A stretch of 64,000 bases of DNA, taken from positions 248,001 to 312,000 of the forward strand of contig BQJK01000001.1 in assembly GCA_021604665.1 (NCBI GenBank). The letters are read 5' to 3'. The notes beneath the pieces were generated by a model that was given only the letters and a program-made list of their open reading frames with translations, was not told the origin of the DNA and made no database searches. The DNA comes from Rhodomicrobium sp. Its GTDB lineage: Bacteria > Pseudomonadota > Alphaproteobacteria > Rhizobiales > HXMU1428-3. The translations under genes were made by a program, and so were the position numbers. Shown piece by piece: positions 52,652 to 59,899 of the stretch (the stretch's first letter is position 1; each line of letters begins with the position of its first letter).

Positions 52652-53440
52652 ATGAGCCGCCAAAACGGAACCCTGAACAATGAATTAAATTACGCCAACA
52701 GCGGCAGGCAGAAAAGGGCAGGGCGTCTGTTGAAGTTAGGCGTGCTTACAACCGCGCTGGGTTTACTGGGTGCTTGCTCAATTGAAGAAGATTTTGGCCG
52801 TCTTCACCGGCCTGAAATATATCAACATGCTGGCGACATTGTTGGCTCAATCCAGGAGCATACAGGTATTCTCTCTGATCGGGTGGCTTATCATATCCCC
52901 CTATCTAATGATGAGCACCAGCTACGTCGCACATTAGCGCATTTCCGGGCACCATTTTTATATGCACCAACAGCGCGCAACCCGTTAAAAAGGCAAACAT
53001 TCTCGCAGCATCGCACAGGCCAAAGCTTTGTCGCTTTCATGCGCCACAGCATAAAAAGTGATATCGGCCATATCCGGCATTTCAATTATGCTGTTGATGT
53101 TGTTATCAAACAGGACATGCAGCGCTATTCTGTCCTCGCCTCAACTTCTGAGGTAACTGAAAATGACGGCCGCTACATTCGCACCCGCATCCGCGAAAAC
53201 CGCGCCGTGACAATCAGTGTCTTTAAGCTACTTGATCGTCGCATGTCAGATTATGACCAGGCAATCGAATATGCCCGTCTGCAATATCCTGAAAGAGAAT
53301 TGCTCGTTTTAGGGCCAGACATGCGCCGCCTGCGCAGCAAGCACGCTATGCTAAAATCAAAGTATGAGCGTTATATATTTATGCGCGAAGCCAAGCACCA
53401 GTTTGATCAGATTGACAGCTACCCACCAGCACGCCGCTAG
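52652..53440 (+). CDS. Hypothetical lipoprotein
   Basis: A 262-aa protein with an N-terminal hydrophobic segment ending in the lipobox LLGAC (Cys at about 42), after an unusually long polar leader. The mature part is helical and strongly charged (MRRLRSKHAMLKSKYERYIFMREAKHQFDQ). I do not recognise a domain. An in-frame start closer to the signal is not obvious, so the long leader may be genuine. It ends one base before the convergent DUF1254 gene. Confidence 0.65.
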   Translation: MSRQNGTLNNELNYANSGRQKRAGRLLKLGVLTTALGLLGACSIEEDFGRLHRPEIYQHAGDIVGSIQEHTGILSDRVAYHIPLSNDEHQLRRTLAHFRAPFLYAPTARNPLKRQTFSQHRTGQSFVAFMRHSIKSDIGHIRHFNYAVDVVIKQDMQRYSVLASTSEVTENDGRYIRTRIRENRAVTISVFKLLDRRMSDYDQAIEYARLQYPERELLVLGPDMRRLRSKHAMLKSKYERYIFMREAKHQFDQIDSYPPARR

Positions 53441-53441
53441 C

Positions 53442-54002
53442 TTAGCTATCCTCAGCCGGGCGAATGCGCCGTTTTGCGTTGCGCAATTGTTCACATTTGG
53501 CTTTTGAGAGCGCCTTATCAACCAGCGGAGCCATGACCTGGTTATCCACTGGCGCCCGTAGCACAAGAATGCCGCTCATTGTCGGCACAGAGATCGGCAG
53601 CGCATCTTCATCAGTTTTAATATCATCCGGCCCGAGCAATAAAAGACTTGAGCGCTCGCGTCTTAAGTCAAACCCATCGGCCGCATAAAAATTCCGCCCC
53701 TCATCGTCATAGAGCGCAACAGACCAATAGCCCCGTAATAAAACAAAATCCACCTGCACCGGCGCTTTGGTCAAATCATAGCGGCAAACAGCAAATTTCA
53801 TATCAGGTGGATGAAACGTCCAAAGCTGATTCTCAGGGGTGATCTTTTCAACAACCTTCATCTGGTTCACCTCAGTGAACGCATAAAGACGCTTATAAGC
53901 ATCATTCTCAGATAGATAGGGGATCGCCAACACCGCACTGATATGCACCACCAGAGAGAGTATAACCGTGGCCAGCGCCCATGTAATATAATGATTATTC
54001 AT
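53442..54002 (-). CDS. DUF1254-type membrane-anchored protein
   Basis: A 186-aa protein with an N-terminal membrane segment (about 8-25) and a beta-rich domain: FHPPDMKFAVCRYDLTKAPVQVDFVLLRGYWSVALYDDEGRNFYAADG. This matches my memory of short DUF1254 proteins that occur in pairs with DUF1214 proteins in Rhizobiales. Function unknown. ATG 54002 overlaps the stop of the DUF1214 gene (TGATG), so the two are coupled; an in-frame TTG at 54008 is less likely. Confidence 0.7.
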   Translation of the reverse strand: MNNHYITWALATVILSLVVHISAVLAIPYLSENDAYKRLYAFTEVNQMKVVEKITPENQLWTFHPPDMKFAVCRYDLTKAPVQVDFVLLRGYWSVALYDDEGRNFYAADGFDLRRERSSLLLLGPDDIKTDEDALPISVPTMSGILVLRAPVDNQVMAPLVDKALSKAKCEQLRNAKRRIRPAEDS

Positions 54003-54580
54003 CAGCAAGAGACCCGTTTAATCAATGGCAATGGCACATCCACCTCATCTGAGACCTGCTGGTCAGTCAGCTCCTTGCGGTATAGCCGGTAAACCAGCAC
54101 AAACTGGCCATATTCACCAATCGGCAACCAGTTATCTGGCTGCGGTGATTGAGAGAGAAACACCCGGAACCCACCATTAAACCGCGTCATTGCGCTGCCT
54201 GCATTGAAGCTATAGCGGCCAACATCATTTTTAAAAATTTTCCCATTCAGGTCGTAAACGGCCAGTGTCCACCATTTTGCCTCAACAGCAGGGCTCTCAA
54301 CCAGATAAGAGCAGCTGGTGTGTAAGCGCCGGTGGGCATTATCATAGAGCGCAAAGTAAGTTTGGGCGATTTGCGGTGGCAGCGGCAATTGCCCGGTTTT
54401 GGCAACATAGGCTCTTGTATATGGGTCTGCATTTTGGTGGCCGGCGCTTTTCCAGCTTTTCCAGCCTCCAAGACGTTTTGCGGCCAAACCAGAGCCGGTG
54501 CTAAGGCTAATCGAGGTAAGTCCCAGGCCCACCACCATCGCCAGTAGAATAAATGTTACAAATCGCATAAAGAAAGTCAT
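54002..54580 (-). CDS. DUF1214-type membrane-anchored protein
   Basis: A 192-aa protein with an N-terminal membrane segment and the DUF1214 pattern WWTLAVYDLNGKIFKNDVGRYSFN, then NWLPIGEYGQFVLVYRLYRKE at the C terminus. In larger two-domain proteins DUF1254 and DUF1214 form one chain; here they are two coupled genes. The gene starts 28 bases after the penicillin-binding protein gene, implying one transcript and perhaps a cell-envelope role. Confidence 0.78.
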   Translation of the reverse strand: MTFFMRFVTFILLAMVVGLGLTSISLSTGSGLAAKRLGGWKSWKSAGHQNADPYTRAYVAKTGQLPLPPQIAQTYFALYDNAHRRLHTSCSYLVESPAVEAKWWTLAVYDLNGKIFKNDVGRYSFNAGSAMTRFNGGFRVFLSQSPQPDNWLPIGEYGQFVLVYRLYRKELTDQQVSDEVDVPLPLIKRVSC

Positions 54581-54608
54581 CGGTTCGCCTTACCGGTTAG
54601 ATGTGGTG

Positions 54609-56813
54609 TTATTGCGGGGTAAAGCTTTTGCGCGCCACTTGATCACCCGTGATGCGCGCGCGAACCTGTTTCTTGCTACCATCATCAGGCTTCACTGGGC
54701 CAAAATTCTCTTTCGCAGAGCGCATAAGGTTGGAGATTGATTGCAGCAGCTCATAGGTTCGGTCAGGCATGCGCTGGTCGCGGCTTTCATCATAGACCGC
54801 TTCGGGGTTGGCTTTAGCAATCGCCGCCAGCCGCTTGCGCTCAGCCACCTGCACAGGATGCAGCGGCAACCCAGGGATCTGCCCGATATTCATAGAGCGG
54901 TGCGCCTTGGCCATATAATCATGCCAGGTTTGCGCTGGCAGGCTGCCGCCAGTTACCCGGCCTGTTGGCTTGCTATTGTCATTACCAAACCAAACACCGG
55001 TTACATAATCACCGGTAAAGCCAAGGAAAAACGCATCTTTATAATTTTGGCCAGTGCCGGTTTTGCCAGCAGAGAGCGTAAAGTCGAGAATAGCGCGCCG
55101 CGCCGTACCAGCAGAGACAACCTTGCCAAGCATATGATTAAGCATTTCGATATGCTCAGTCTCAAATACCTGCACCAGCGGTTTTTCATCTCTATCATGT
55201 GAGTAGATAACTTCACCTCTGGAATTTCTAATCTCCACAATGCCATAAGGTTTAACGGGCTTGCCGCCATTGGCAAAGGCCACATAGCCGCCGGTATGCT
55301 CCAGCAATGTAAGTTCTGAGGTACCAATAGGCATGGTGCAATTTGGCTTCACGCCCTTAAGCCCCAGCAGGCGGGTGTTTGCGGTAATGTTTTTATGCCC
55401 AACCTTTTTCGCCAGCCACACCGGGATGGTGTTAATTGATTTAGCCAGCGCAACTTCAAGTGTGATCGCCCCGCGATAGCGCCTGTTATAGTTTTTAGGA
55501 GACCAGCGGCCGCACACCACAGGGAAATCAACCACACGGCTATTTGGCTTAAAGCCATTTTGCAGCGCTGTGAGATAGACATATGGCTTAAAAGTAGAGC
55601 CGGGCTGGCGTTTGGCATTTACAGCGCGGTTAAACTGGCTCTCGCCATAATCATTGCCGCCGACCATAGAGCGCACCGCCCCATCAAGCGACATGGAAAC
55701 AAGCGCTGCTTCCTGCACCCGGCGAGGTTTGCGGTTGGGCAAGAGAACCCCCGCAACTGATTTCTCTGCAAGTTCCTGCAGCTCTACATCTATAGTTGTT
55801 TGTACCGTGAGGTTAAAATCACTCTTGCCTTTGGTTAGGCGCTGCGCTTCTTCAAACGCCCAATCCATAAAAAATTCAGGGCTGTTAAAGGCGGCATCCT
55901 GATCCACTGGTACAGCCGGGTTTAGCCGGGCGCCATGCACCTGCCCATCTGTCATAAAACCAGCTTCAACCATATTATCGAGCACTTCATTCGCCCGCGC
56001 TCTGGCAGCTGGCAGGTTGGCGTGGGGGCTATAGCGGGTAGGCGCTTTAAAGAGCCCGGCCATCATCGCCCCTTCAGCTAGCGATACCTCACGGGCCGAT
56101 TTGCCAAAATATAGCTGTGCTGCCGCCTCAACACCATGAGCACCGCCGCCCATATAGGCCCGGTCAAGATAGAGCTTCATAATTTCTTTTTTGGTGTAAT
56201 GCTGCTCAAGCCAAATGGCGAGAAAGGCTTCTTTAATTTTCCGGTCAAGCGTCCGCTCTGGCGAGAGGAAAAGAATTTTAGCAAGCTGCTGCGAAAGGGA
56301 GGAGCCACCCTGCACAACACCATCAGCTTTCAAATTGGCGACAACGGCGCGCAAGGTGCCAAAAACATCGATACCGAAATGCGTGAAAAAGCGGCGATCT
56401 TCCGTCGCCATAACAGCTTTGATGAGATGGTCCGGTAATTCATCAATCGGCACCGCATCATCATGGAGAATGCCGCGATGGCCAATTTCATTGCCATAAC
56501 GGTCAAGCATGGTAACGCTATATTGACCGGTGGCCTTCCATTCTCCTTTTTCCAGAATACGATAAGAGGGGATGGCCAGCGCCATCATCACCATCATGCC
56601 GGCGACAAGCAGGGTGAAGCCTTCAGATAATAACTCATTAAACCATTTGCGGAAGCCAGTGAGGTGAAAGCGCGAGAAAAACGAGCGATAAGAGCGCCAG
56701 CAGTTTTTCAAAATTTGCCCGAATGAAAAAACGCTCGAATCCAGCTTGGAATCGAGAGAGAGGAAGTTTATGGAGTGCTGCCGCGCTCCTTTTCTGAACA
56801 TCCATTCCGCCAC
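54609..56813 (-). CDS. Class A penicillin-binding protein (PBP1A/1C-like)
   Basis: A 734-aa bifunctional peptidoglycan synthase. After a cytoplasmic segment and one membrane helix (about 60-85) comes the GT51 transglycosylase: AVMATEDRRFFTHFGID, VVQGGSSLSQQLAKILFLSPERTLDRKIKEAFLAIWLE, YMGGGAHGVEAAAQLYFGKS. The transpeptidase domain has the SxxK serine in QPGSTFKPYVYL, a KSINTIP motif near the SxN position and KTGTG. It polymerises and crosslinks peptidoglycan. Start is a GTG at 56813 behind TTGGGG; an ATG four codons later is possible. It heads a unit with DUF1214 and DUF1254 genes. Confidence 0.92.
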   Translation of the reverse strand: MAEWMFRKGARQHSINFLSLDSKLDSSVFSFGQILKNCWRSYRSFFSRFHLTGFRKWFNELLSEGFTLLVAGMMVMMALAIPSYRILEKGEWKATGQYSVTMLDRYGNEIGHRGILHDDAVPIDELPDHLIKAVMATEDRRFFTHFGIDVFGTLRAVVANLKADGVVQGGSSLSQQLAKILFLSPERTLDRKIKEAFLAIWLEQHYTKKEIMKLYLDRAYMGGGAHGVEAAAQLYFGKSAREVSLAEGAMMAGLFKAPTRYSPHANLPAARARANEVLDNMVEAGFMTDGQVHGARLNPAVPVDQDAAFNSPEFFMDWAFEEAQRLTKGKSDFNLTVQTTIDVELQELAEKSVAGVLLPNRKPRRVQEAALVSMSLDGAVRSMVGGNDYGESQFNRAVNAKRQPGSTFKPYVYLTALQNGFKPNSRVVDFPVVCGRWSPKNYNRRYRGAITLEVALAKSINTIPVWLAKKVGHKNITANTRLLGLKGVKPNCTMPIGTSELTLLEHTGGYVAFANGGKPVKPYGIVEIRNSRGEVIYSHDRDEKPLVQVFETEHIEMLNHMLGKVVSAGTARRAILDFTLSAGKTGTGQNYKDAFFLGFTGDYVTGVWFGNDNSKPTGRVTGGSLPAQTWHDYMAKAHRSMNIGQIPGLPLHPVQVAERKRLAAIAKANPEAVYDESRDQRMPDRTYELLQSISNLMRSAKENFGPVKPDDGSKKQVRARITGDQVARKSFTPQ

Positions 56814-56940
56814 AGCGAAAACCCCAACTGATATCTAAGGTTAACTTATCAGGTGAATATGGCATTCTGTCGATAAAAACTCAATCATATGACAGCGGAA
56901 AAACCGTGTTATACACCCCCAAACGCTGCCGTAAAACGCT

Positions 56941-57498
56941 GTGAAATGTAAGATCAATGGTAAAGCCAAATCCCTGATGAAAACGCCGCAGAATAAGCCC
57001 GAAACCAGGAAAACCCCGAATAAGCCCCATTCCGAAGCGCTTGGGGACCGTTTCTGGGAGAAAAAGCCACTGGCGGAGATGAATGAGGCCGAATGGGAAG
57101 CCCTGTGCGATGGCTGCGGCGCCTGCTGCCTTATACAATTAGAGGATGAAGACACAGGCGAGCGGGTGTTTACAAAAGTGGCCTGCACCTTGTTGGATAT
57201 TGGAACCTGCAAATGCAAGGATTATGAAAACCGCTTTGAAAAGGTGCCCGGCTGCAGCAAGGTCACTCTAGACCTCCTCAAAACCGCAGACTGGCTACCC
57301 CCAACCTGCGCCTATCGGCGGCTTTATGACGGCAAACCCCTCTATTGGTGGCACCCCCTCATCTCAGGCGACCCCGCCACAGTCAAAGAAGCCGGCGTCT
57401 CCATCAAAGGCTGGGCCCGCAGCGAAGACAACGTCCACCCCGATGAAATTGAGGAGAAATACCTGGCACCCAATTTGTTTAAGCGGTTTGAGGGGTGA
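56941..57498 (+). CDS. UPF0260 / YcgN-family cysteine cluster protein
   Basis: A 185-aa protein of the YcgN family. Conserved Cys cluster LCDGCGACCLIQLEDEDTG, then TKVACTLLDIGTCKCKDYENR, the CSKVTLDLLKTADWLPPTCAYRRL block and WWHPLISGD, a set of eight or more Cys that suggests a metal or Fe-S centre. Function unknown. The first start is GTG 56941; ATG 56977 is an alternative. It is divergent from the PBP gene. Confidence 0.9.
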   Translation: MKCKINGKAKSLMKTPQNKPETRKTPNKPHSEALGDRFWEKKPLAEMNEAEWEALCDGCGACCLIQLEDEDTGERVFTKVACTLLDIGTCKCKDYENRFEKVPGCSKVTLDLLKTADWLPPTCAYRRLYDGKPLYWWHPLISGDPATVKEAGVSIKGWARSEDNVHPDEIEEKYLAPNLFKRFEG

Positions 57499-57543
57499 GC
57501 GGGAGGCTTGATAAAATAGTAGCAATTTAACACACAGTGTTTA

Positions 57544-57572
57544 TTGACAACAGTAACGTGACAAGTTACTCT
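57544..57572 (+). promoter_or_regulatory. Consensus promoter and operator of the second higBA operon
   Basis: TTGACA (57544-57549), a 17-base spacer and TACTCT (57567-57572) form a near-consensus sigma70 promoter. The ATG of the toxin gene is at 57580, so the start of transcription should fall at or within two bases of the start codon, a leaderless message. The inverted repeat GTAAC-N7-GTTAC (57553-57569) covers the spacer and -10, a good operator for HigA autorepression. Confidence 0.75.
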
Positions 57573-57579
57573 TGCGAGA

Positions 57580-57858
57580 ATGATAGGATCATTCAAAAGC
57601 AAAGCATTAAAGCGCTTCTGGACCAAAGGCGAGGCAAGACACCTTCCGGATGAGCATATCGATAAGATTACTCAGATCCTTGATCTTCTTGATGCAGCAG
57701 TAACCCCTGAAGAAATGAATATCCCTGGCCTTCGCTTTCATGGCCTCAGCGGTAACTCAAAAGGGCGGTATGCTGTTAAAGTCTCTGCAAATTATCGCAT
57801 AACTTTTGCGTTTGAGGGCCCTGATGCCATAGATATTAATTATGAGGATTACCACTGA
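57580..57858 (+). CDS. higB: HigB-type mRNA interferase toxin, second locus
   Basis: A 92-aa HigB protein: MIGSFKSKALKRFWTKGEARHLP, LRFHGLSGNSKGRYAVKVSANYRITFAFEG and the C-terminal DINYEDYH. It cleaves mRNA on the ribosome when free of HigA. It differs clearly in sequence from the copy at 21690, so the two loci are not recent duplicates. The stop overlaps the antitoxin start (TGATG). Confidence 0.93.
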   Translation: MIGSFKSKALKRFWTKGEARHLPDEHIDKITQILDLLDAAVTPEEMNIPGLRFHGLSGNSKGRYAVKVSANYRITFAFEGPDAIDINYEDYH

Positions 57859-58172
57859 TGAGTAAAAAAGAGTATCCAAAACGCGTTGCCTCGAGAAAGC
57901 CAACTCATCCAGGCGCAGTGTTAAAAATGACGGTTTTTCCAGATCTCGGCAAACCCATTGCTGAGATTGCTGACGACCTCGGCGTGACCCGCCAAAGCCT
58001 ATATCAGCTCATGGAAGAAAAACGCGCCCTATCGCCTGAAATGGCCATTCGCCTCGGCCATTACCTTGGCAACGGCCCCGCCATCTGGCTTCGCATGCAG
58101 TCAACTTATGATATCTGGAAAGCCACGCAAAAGGTCGATGTGTCTGGTGTGCCAGTCCTTAGTTGTGAGTGA
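57858..58172 (+). CDS. higA: HigA-type antitoxin, second locus
   Basis: A 104-aa XRE-family antitoxin: RKPTHPGAVLKMTVFPDLGKPIAEIADDLGVTRQSLYQLMEEKRALSPEMAIRLGHYLGNGPAIWLRMQSTYDIWKA. The HTH and the PAIWLRMQ stretch are characteristic of HigA. It presumably binds the GTAAC/GTTAC operator. Coupled to higB by a one-base overlap. Confidence 0.94.
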   Translation: MSKKEYPKRVASRKPTHPGAVLKMTVFPDLGKPIAEIADDLGVTRQSLYQLMEEKRALSPEMAIRLGHYLGNGPAIWLRMQSTYDIWKATQKVDVSGVPVLSCE

Positions 58173-58292
58173 TAATAGAGTGATTAGTCTTACCGTATCG
58201 TGCAGTAAGATGTAGCACTCAACGAATTATTAGAGTTACAGAGTACAAAAAAAATATTATGCCTTATTCTAATATTTGCAGAGATAATCTGA

Positions 58293-58775
58293 ATGGAAAT
58301 AATTTCCCCGACATATGATCGAACTCGGTGCAAATCACCAGTATTTGGAGTACCAATTGATGCTAAGTTTGCTCCGCACATTGGTCAATGTATCCTATTA
58401 TGGGCACGTATTGATGATAAGTTTAATATAGTGCTTGAAAGACTAATCAGATATGACACGACAATTGTATACAATAGATCATTTGATAAGAGACTGAAGG
58501 CTTTTAAAAAAAATTGCCAAATTTGCCTAGAGCAGCACAAAGAACTCGAGCAATTATTCAATGTGTTATCAGATGATTTGCAAAGAGCAGTGATTAGTCG
58601 AAATTTACTTGCCCATGGCGATCTATCATTTTTTATGGGGGGAGATGGGCCATTGCTAATGCTAAGAGGAGAATACAAGCATAAAGCAATCGAGCGTAGT
58701 TTTACTTATGCCGAAATCGAACAGCTATTTTTTGATTTTAGCCATATAGCAGGACGACTCTTTAATTCTTTCTGA
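58293..58775 (+). CDS. Putative HEPN-type RNase next to higBA
   Basis: A 160-aa, mostly helical protein with strongly AT-rich coding sequence, 120 bases after higA. Residues 103-108 read R-N-L-L-A-H, followed by Gly, the R-x4-H motif that forms the RNase centre in HEPN proteins; helices before (WARIDDKFNIVLERLI, CLEQHKELEQLFNVL) and after fit a HEPN bundle. No MNT partner is next to it. HEPN proteins act in toxin-antitoxin and abortive-infection systems. A GATAAT lies only 5 bases before the ATG, suggesting another near-leaderless start. The assignment is by motif and context only. Confidence 0.5.
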   Translation: MEIISPTYDRTRCKSPVFGVPIDAKFAPHIGQCILLWARIDDKFNIVLERLIRYDTTIVYNRSFDKRLKAFKKNCQICLEQHKELEQLFNVLSDDLQRAVISRNLLAHGDLSFFMGGDGPLLMLRGEYKHKAIERSFTYAEIEQLFFDFSHIAGRLFNSF

Positions 58776-58976
58776 ACCCCAGACAATAGTAGATACGGAT
58801 GATTACTGGCCGAAAATCTCATCTCCAAGCATCCAGTTTCTGAAACGTCTTTTGGGAGATGCTAAAATAGATCATTTAATAGAGTAGCCCAAATAATCCA
58901 TATTCATAATGCAACCCTTCAATCATCTAGAAGAATCTACAAGAAAGAATTAATTCCTAAGATAAGAAAATAGTCA

Positions 58977-59005
58977 TTGACATCGCCCCGCTGGTGAGCT
59001 ATAAA
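58977..59005 (+). promoter_or_regulatory. Consensus sigma70 promoter of the small-RNA candidate
   Basis: TTGACA at 58977-58982, a 17-base spacer and TATAAA at 59000-59005. The expected transcription start is near A59012. No ORF with a ribosome site follows before the terminator. Confidence 0.8.
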
Positions 59006-59011
59006 GTTGCT

Positions 59012-59105
59012 ATAGTCACAAAATTGCGAAAACAACAAACGCAGAAAACAATCACAACCGCCGCAGGCTCTTCACTCAGATGAGCCCTCCCGGCGGTTTT
59101 ATTTT
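59012..59105 (+). ncRNA. Small-RNA candidate, about 94 nt
   Basis: The segment runs from the predicted start of a consensus promoter to a rho-independent terminator. The first 44 nt are A-rich and unstructured, without a start codon in a usable context; the 3' part is a long hairpin with AACCGCCG (59056-59063) paired to CGGCGGTT (59091-59098), inner GGCTC/GAGCC, and a TTTTATTTT tail. A single-stranded A-rich 5' part plus a U-tailed terminator is the plan of Hfq-dependent trans-acting sRNAs. Its loop and 3' flank carry CCCTCCC, able to pair with ribosome sites. Family not recognised. Confidence 0.6.
59056..59105 (+). terminator. Rho-independent terminator of the small-RNA candidate
   Basis: An 8-bp outer stem and a 5-bp inner stem (59066-59070 with 59082-59086), followed by TTTTATTTT. 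There is no coding gene between the preceding promoter and this hairpin. Confidence 0.82.
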
Positions 59106-59404
59106 GTCCAAATTAGAACCACGATGAATTGGCCTGATGCCTAACTCGCATCTCAGCCTAGATCCATCAAATCCCACAACCTGCCGAAGACAAAAAACGT
59201 AACCCCACTTTCGCGGTTGCGAGTGGGTAAACTAAAGCGCCCTTAAAAATCGTCAGCGCACAAGATCAGCCCGAGCGGAGCGTAGCCAGCACGGAAAAGC
59301 AGATCAAATAAGGCTTTGCTGCCCCGTCGGAGGGCTGCGCGCCTTTGCGGTTGCTTGTGGGCAACTGAAGCACAAAAGAGCGCGCATCGCCCGTGAGACA
59401 AATA

Positions 59405-59899
59405 ATGCCCAAACAAAAAGACACATCCCCTGCGGCGCAGCTACCTGATTGGGCAGCGGTTGAGACGGCATATCATCAGGGGGGCCAGACGGTCATAGAG
59501 CTCTGCGCTGATTTTAACATTACCAGGCAGCAGCTTTACGCTGCGGCAAAGGCGGGCAATTGGCCAAAGCGGCGGCAGAGAAAACAGCTTAAGAGAACAA
59601 CCAGCACGGACCAAAGCCGCAATCACCGGCACACCTTGAAGGAGGCACTTGAGTTTATCACCATGGAACTAATGCAGAGACTAAAAGCCCGCACAATAGA
59701 GACAAGTGAGGACCATGATAAAGACGCCCGCACGCTCTCATCGCTGGTTCGGAGTTATGAAAAACTGCAACAGCTGGATGATACGGCGCGGCAAACCACA
59801 CTGAAAGAGGCCAACAATAAGAGGGCAGACATAAAAGATGCGGACGAAGAGCGCCGCCAGATTGCGGCTCGCCTTGAAAAACTCATCAAAGGATTATGA
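59405..59899 (+). CDS. Small-terminase-like protein at the head of the GTA-like cluster
   Basis: A 164-aa protein at the position of RcGTA g1. The N-terminal 60 residues contain an HTH-like segment (TVIELCADFNITRQQLYAAAKAGNWPKRRQRKQ), as in small terminase subunits that recognise DNA; the rest is a charged helical region with a coiled coil (ARTLSSLVRSYEKLQQLDDTARQT). In GTAs this subunit has lost sequence-specific packaging, so host DNA is packaged at random. ATG 59405 is chosen; a GTG at 59393 is in frame. The next gene overlaps its end by 62 bases. Confidence 0.7.
   Translation: MPKQKDTSPAAQLPDWAAVETAYHQGGQTVIELCADFNITRQQLYAAAKAGNWPKRRQRKQLKRTTSTDQSRNHRHTLKEALEFITMELMQRLKARTIETSEDHDKDARTLSSLVRSYEKLQQLDDTARQTTLKEANNKRADIKDADEERRQIAARLEKLIKGL

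Larger units (their letters stand above)
58776..59404. other. Intergenic region before the GTA-like cluster
   Basis: A 629-bp non-coding region. It holds a promoter and terminator for a small RNA (listed separately), a hairpin CCCAC-TT-TCGC-GGTT-GCGA-GTGGG (59204-59227), and a long-range stem GCGCGC (59337-59342) with GCGCGC (59380-59385) enclosing GTTGC/GCAAC (59350-59365), 20 bases before the first cluster gene. The first 190 bases (58776-58970) are AT-rich with nothing recognised. No integrase, repressor or tRNA attachment site was seen. Confidence 0.5.

Noticed and set aside
59012..59105. tRNA or phage attachment site at the cluster border
   Set aside because: No cloverleaf can be drawn and no repeated att core was seen; promoter plus terminator fit an sRNA better.
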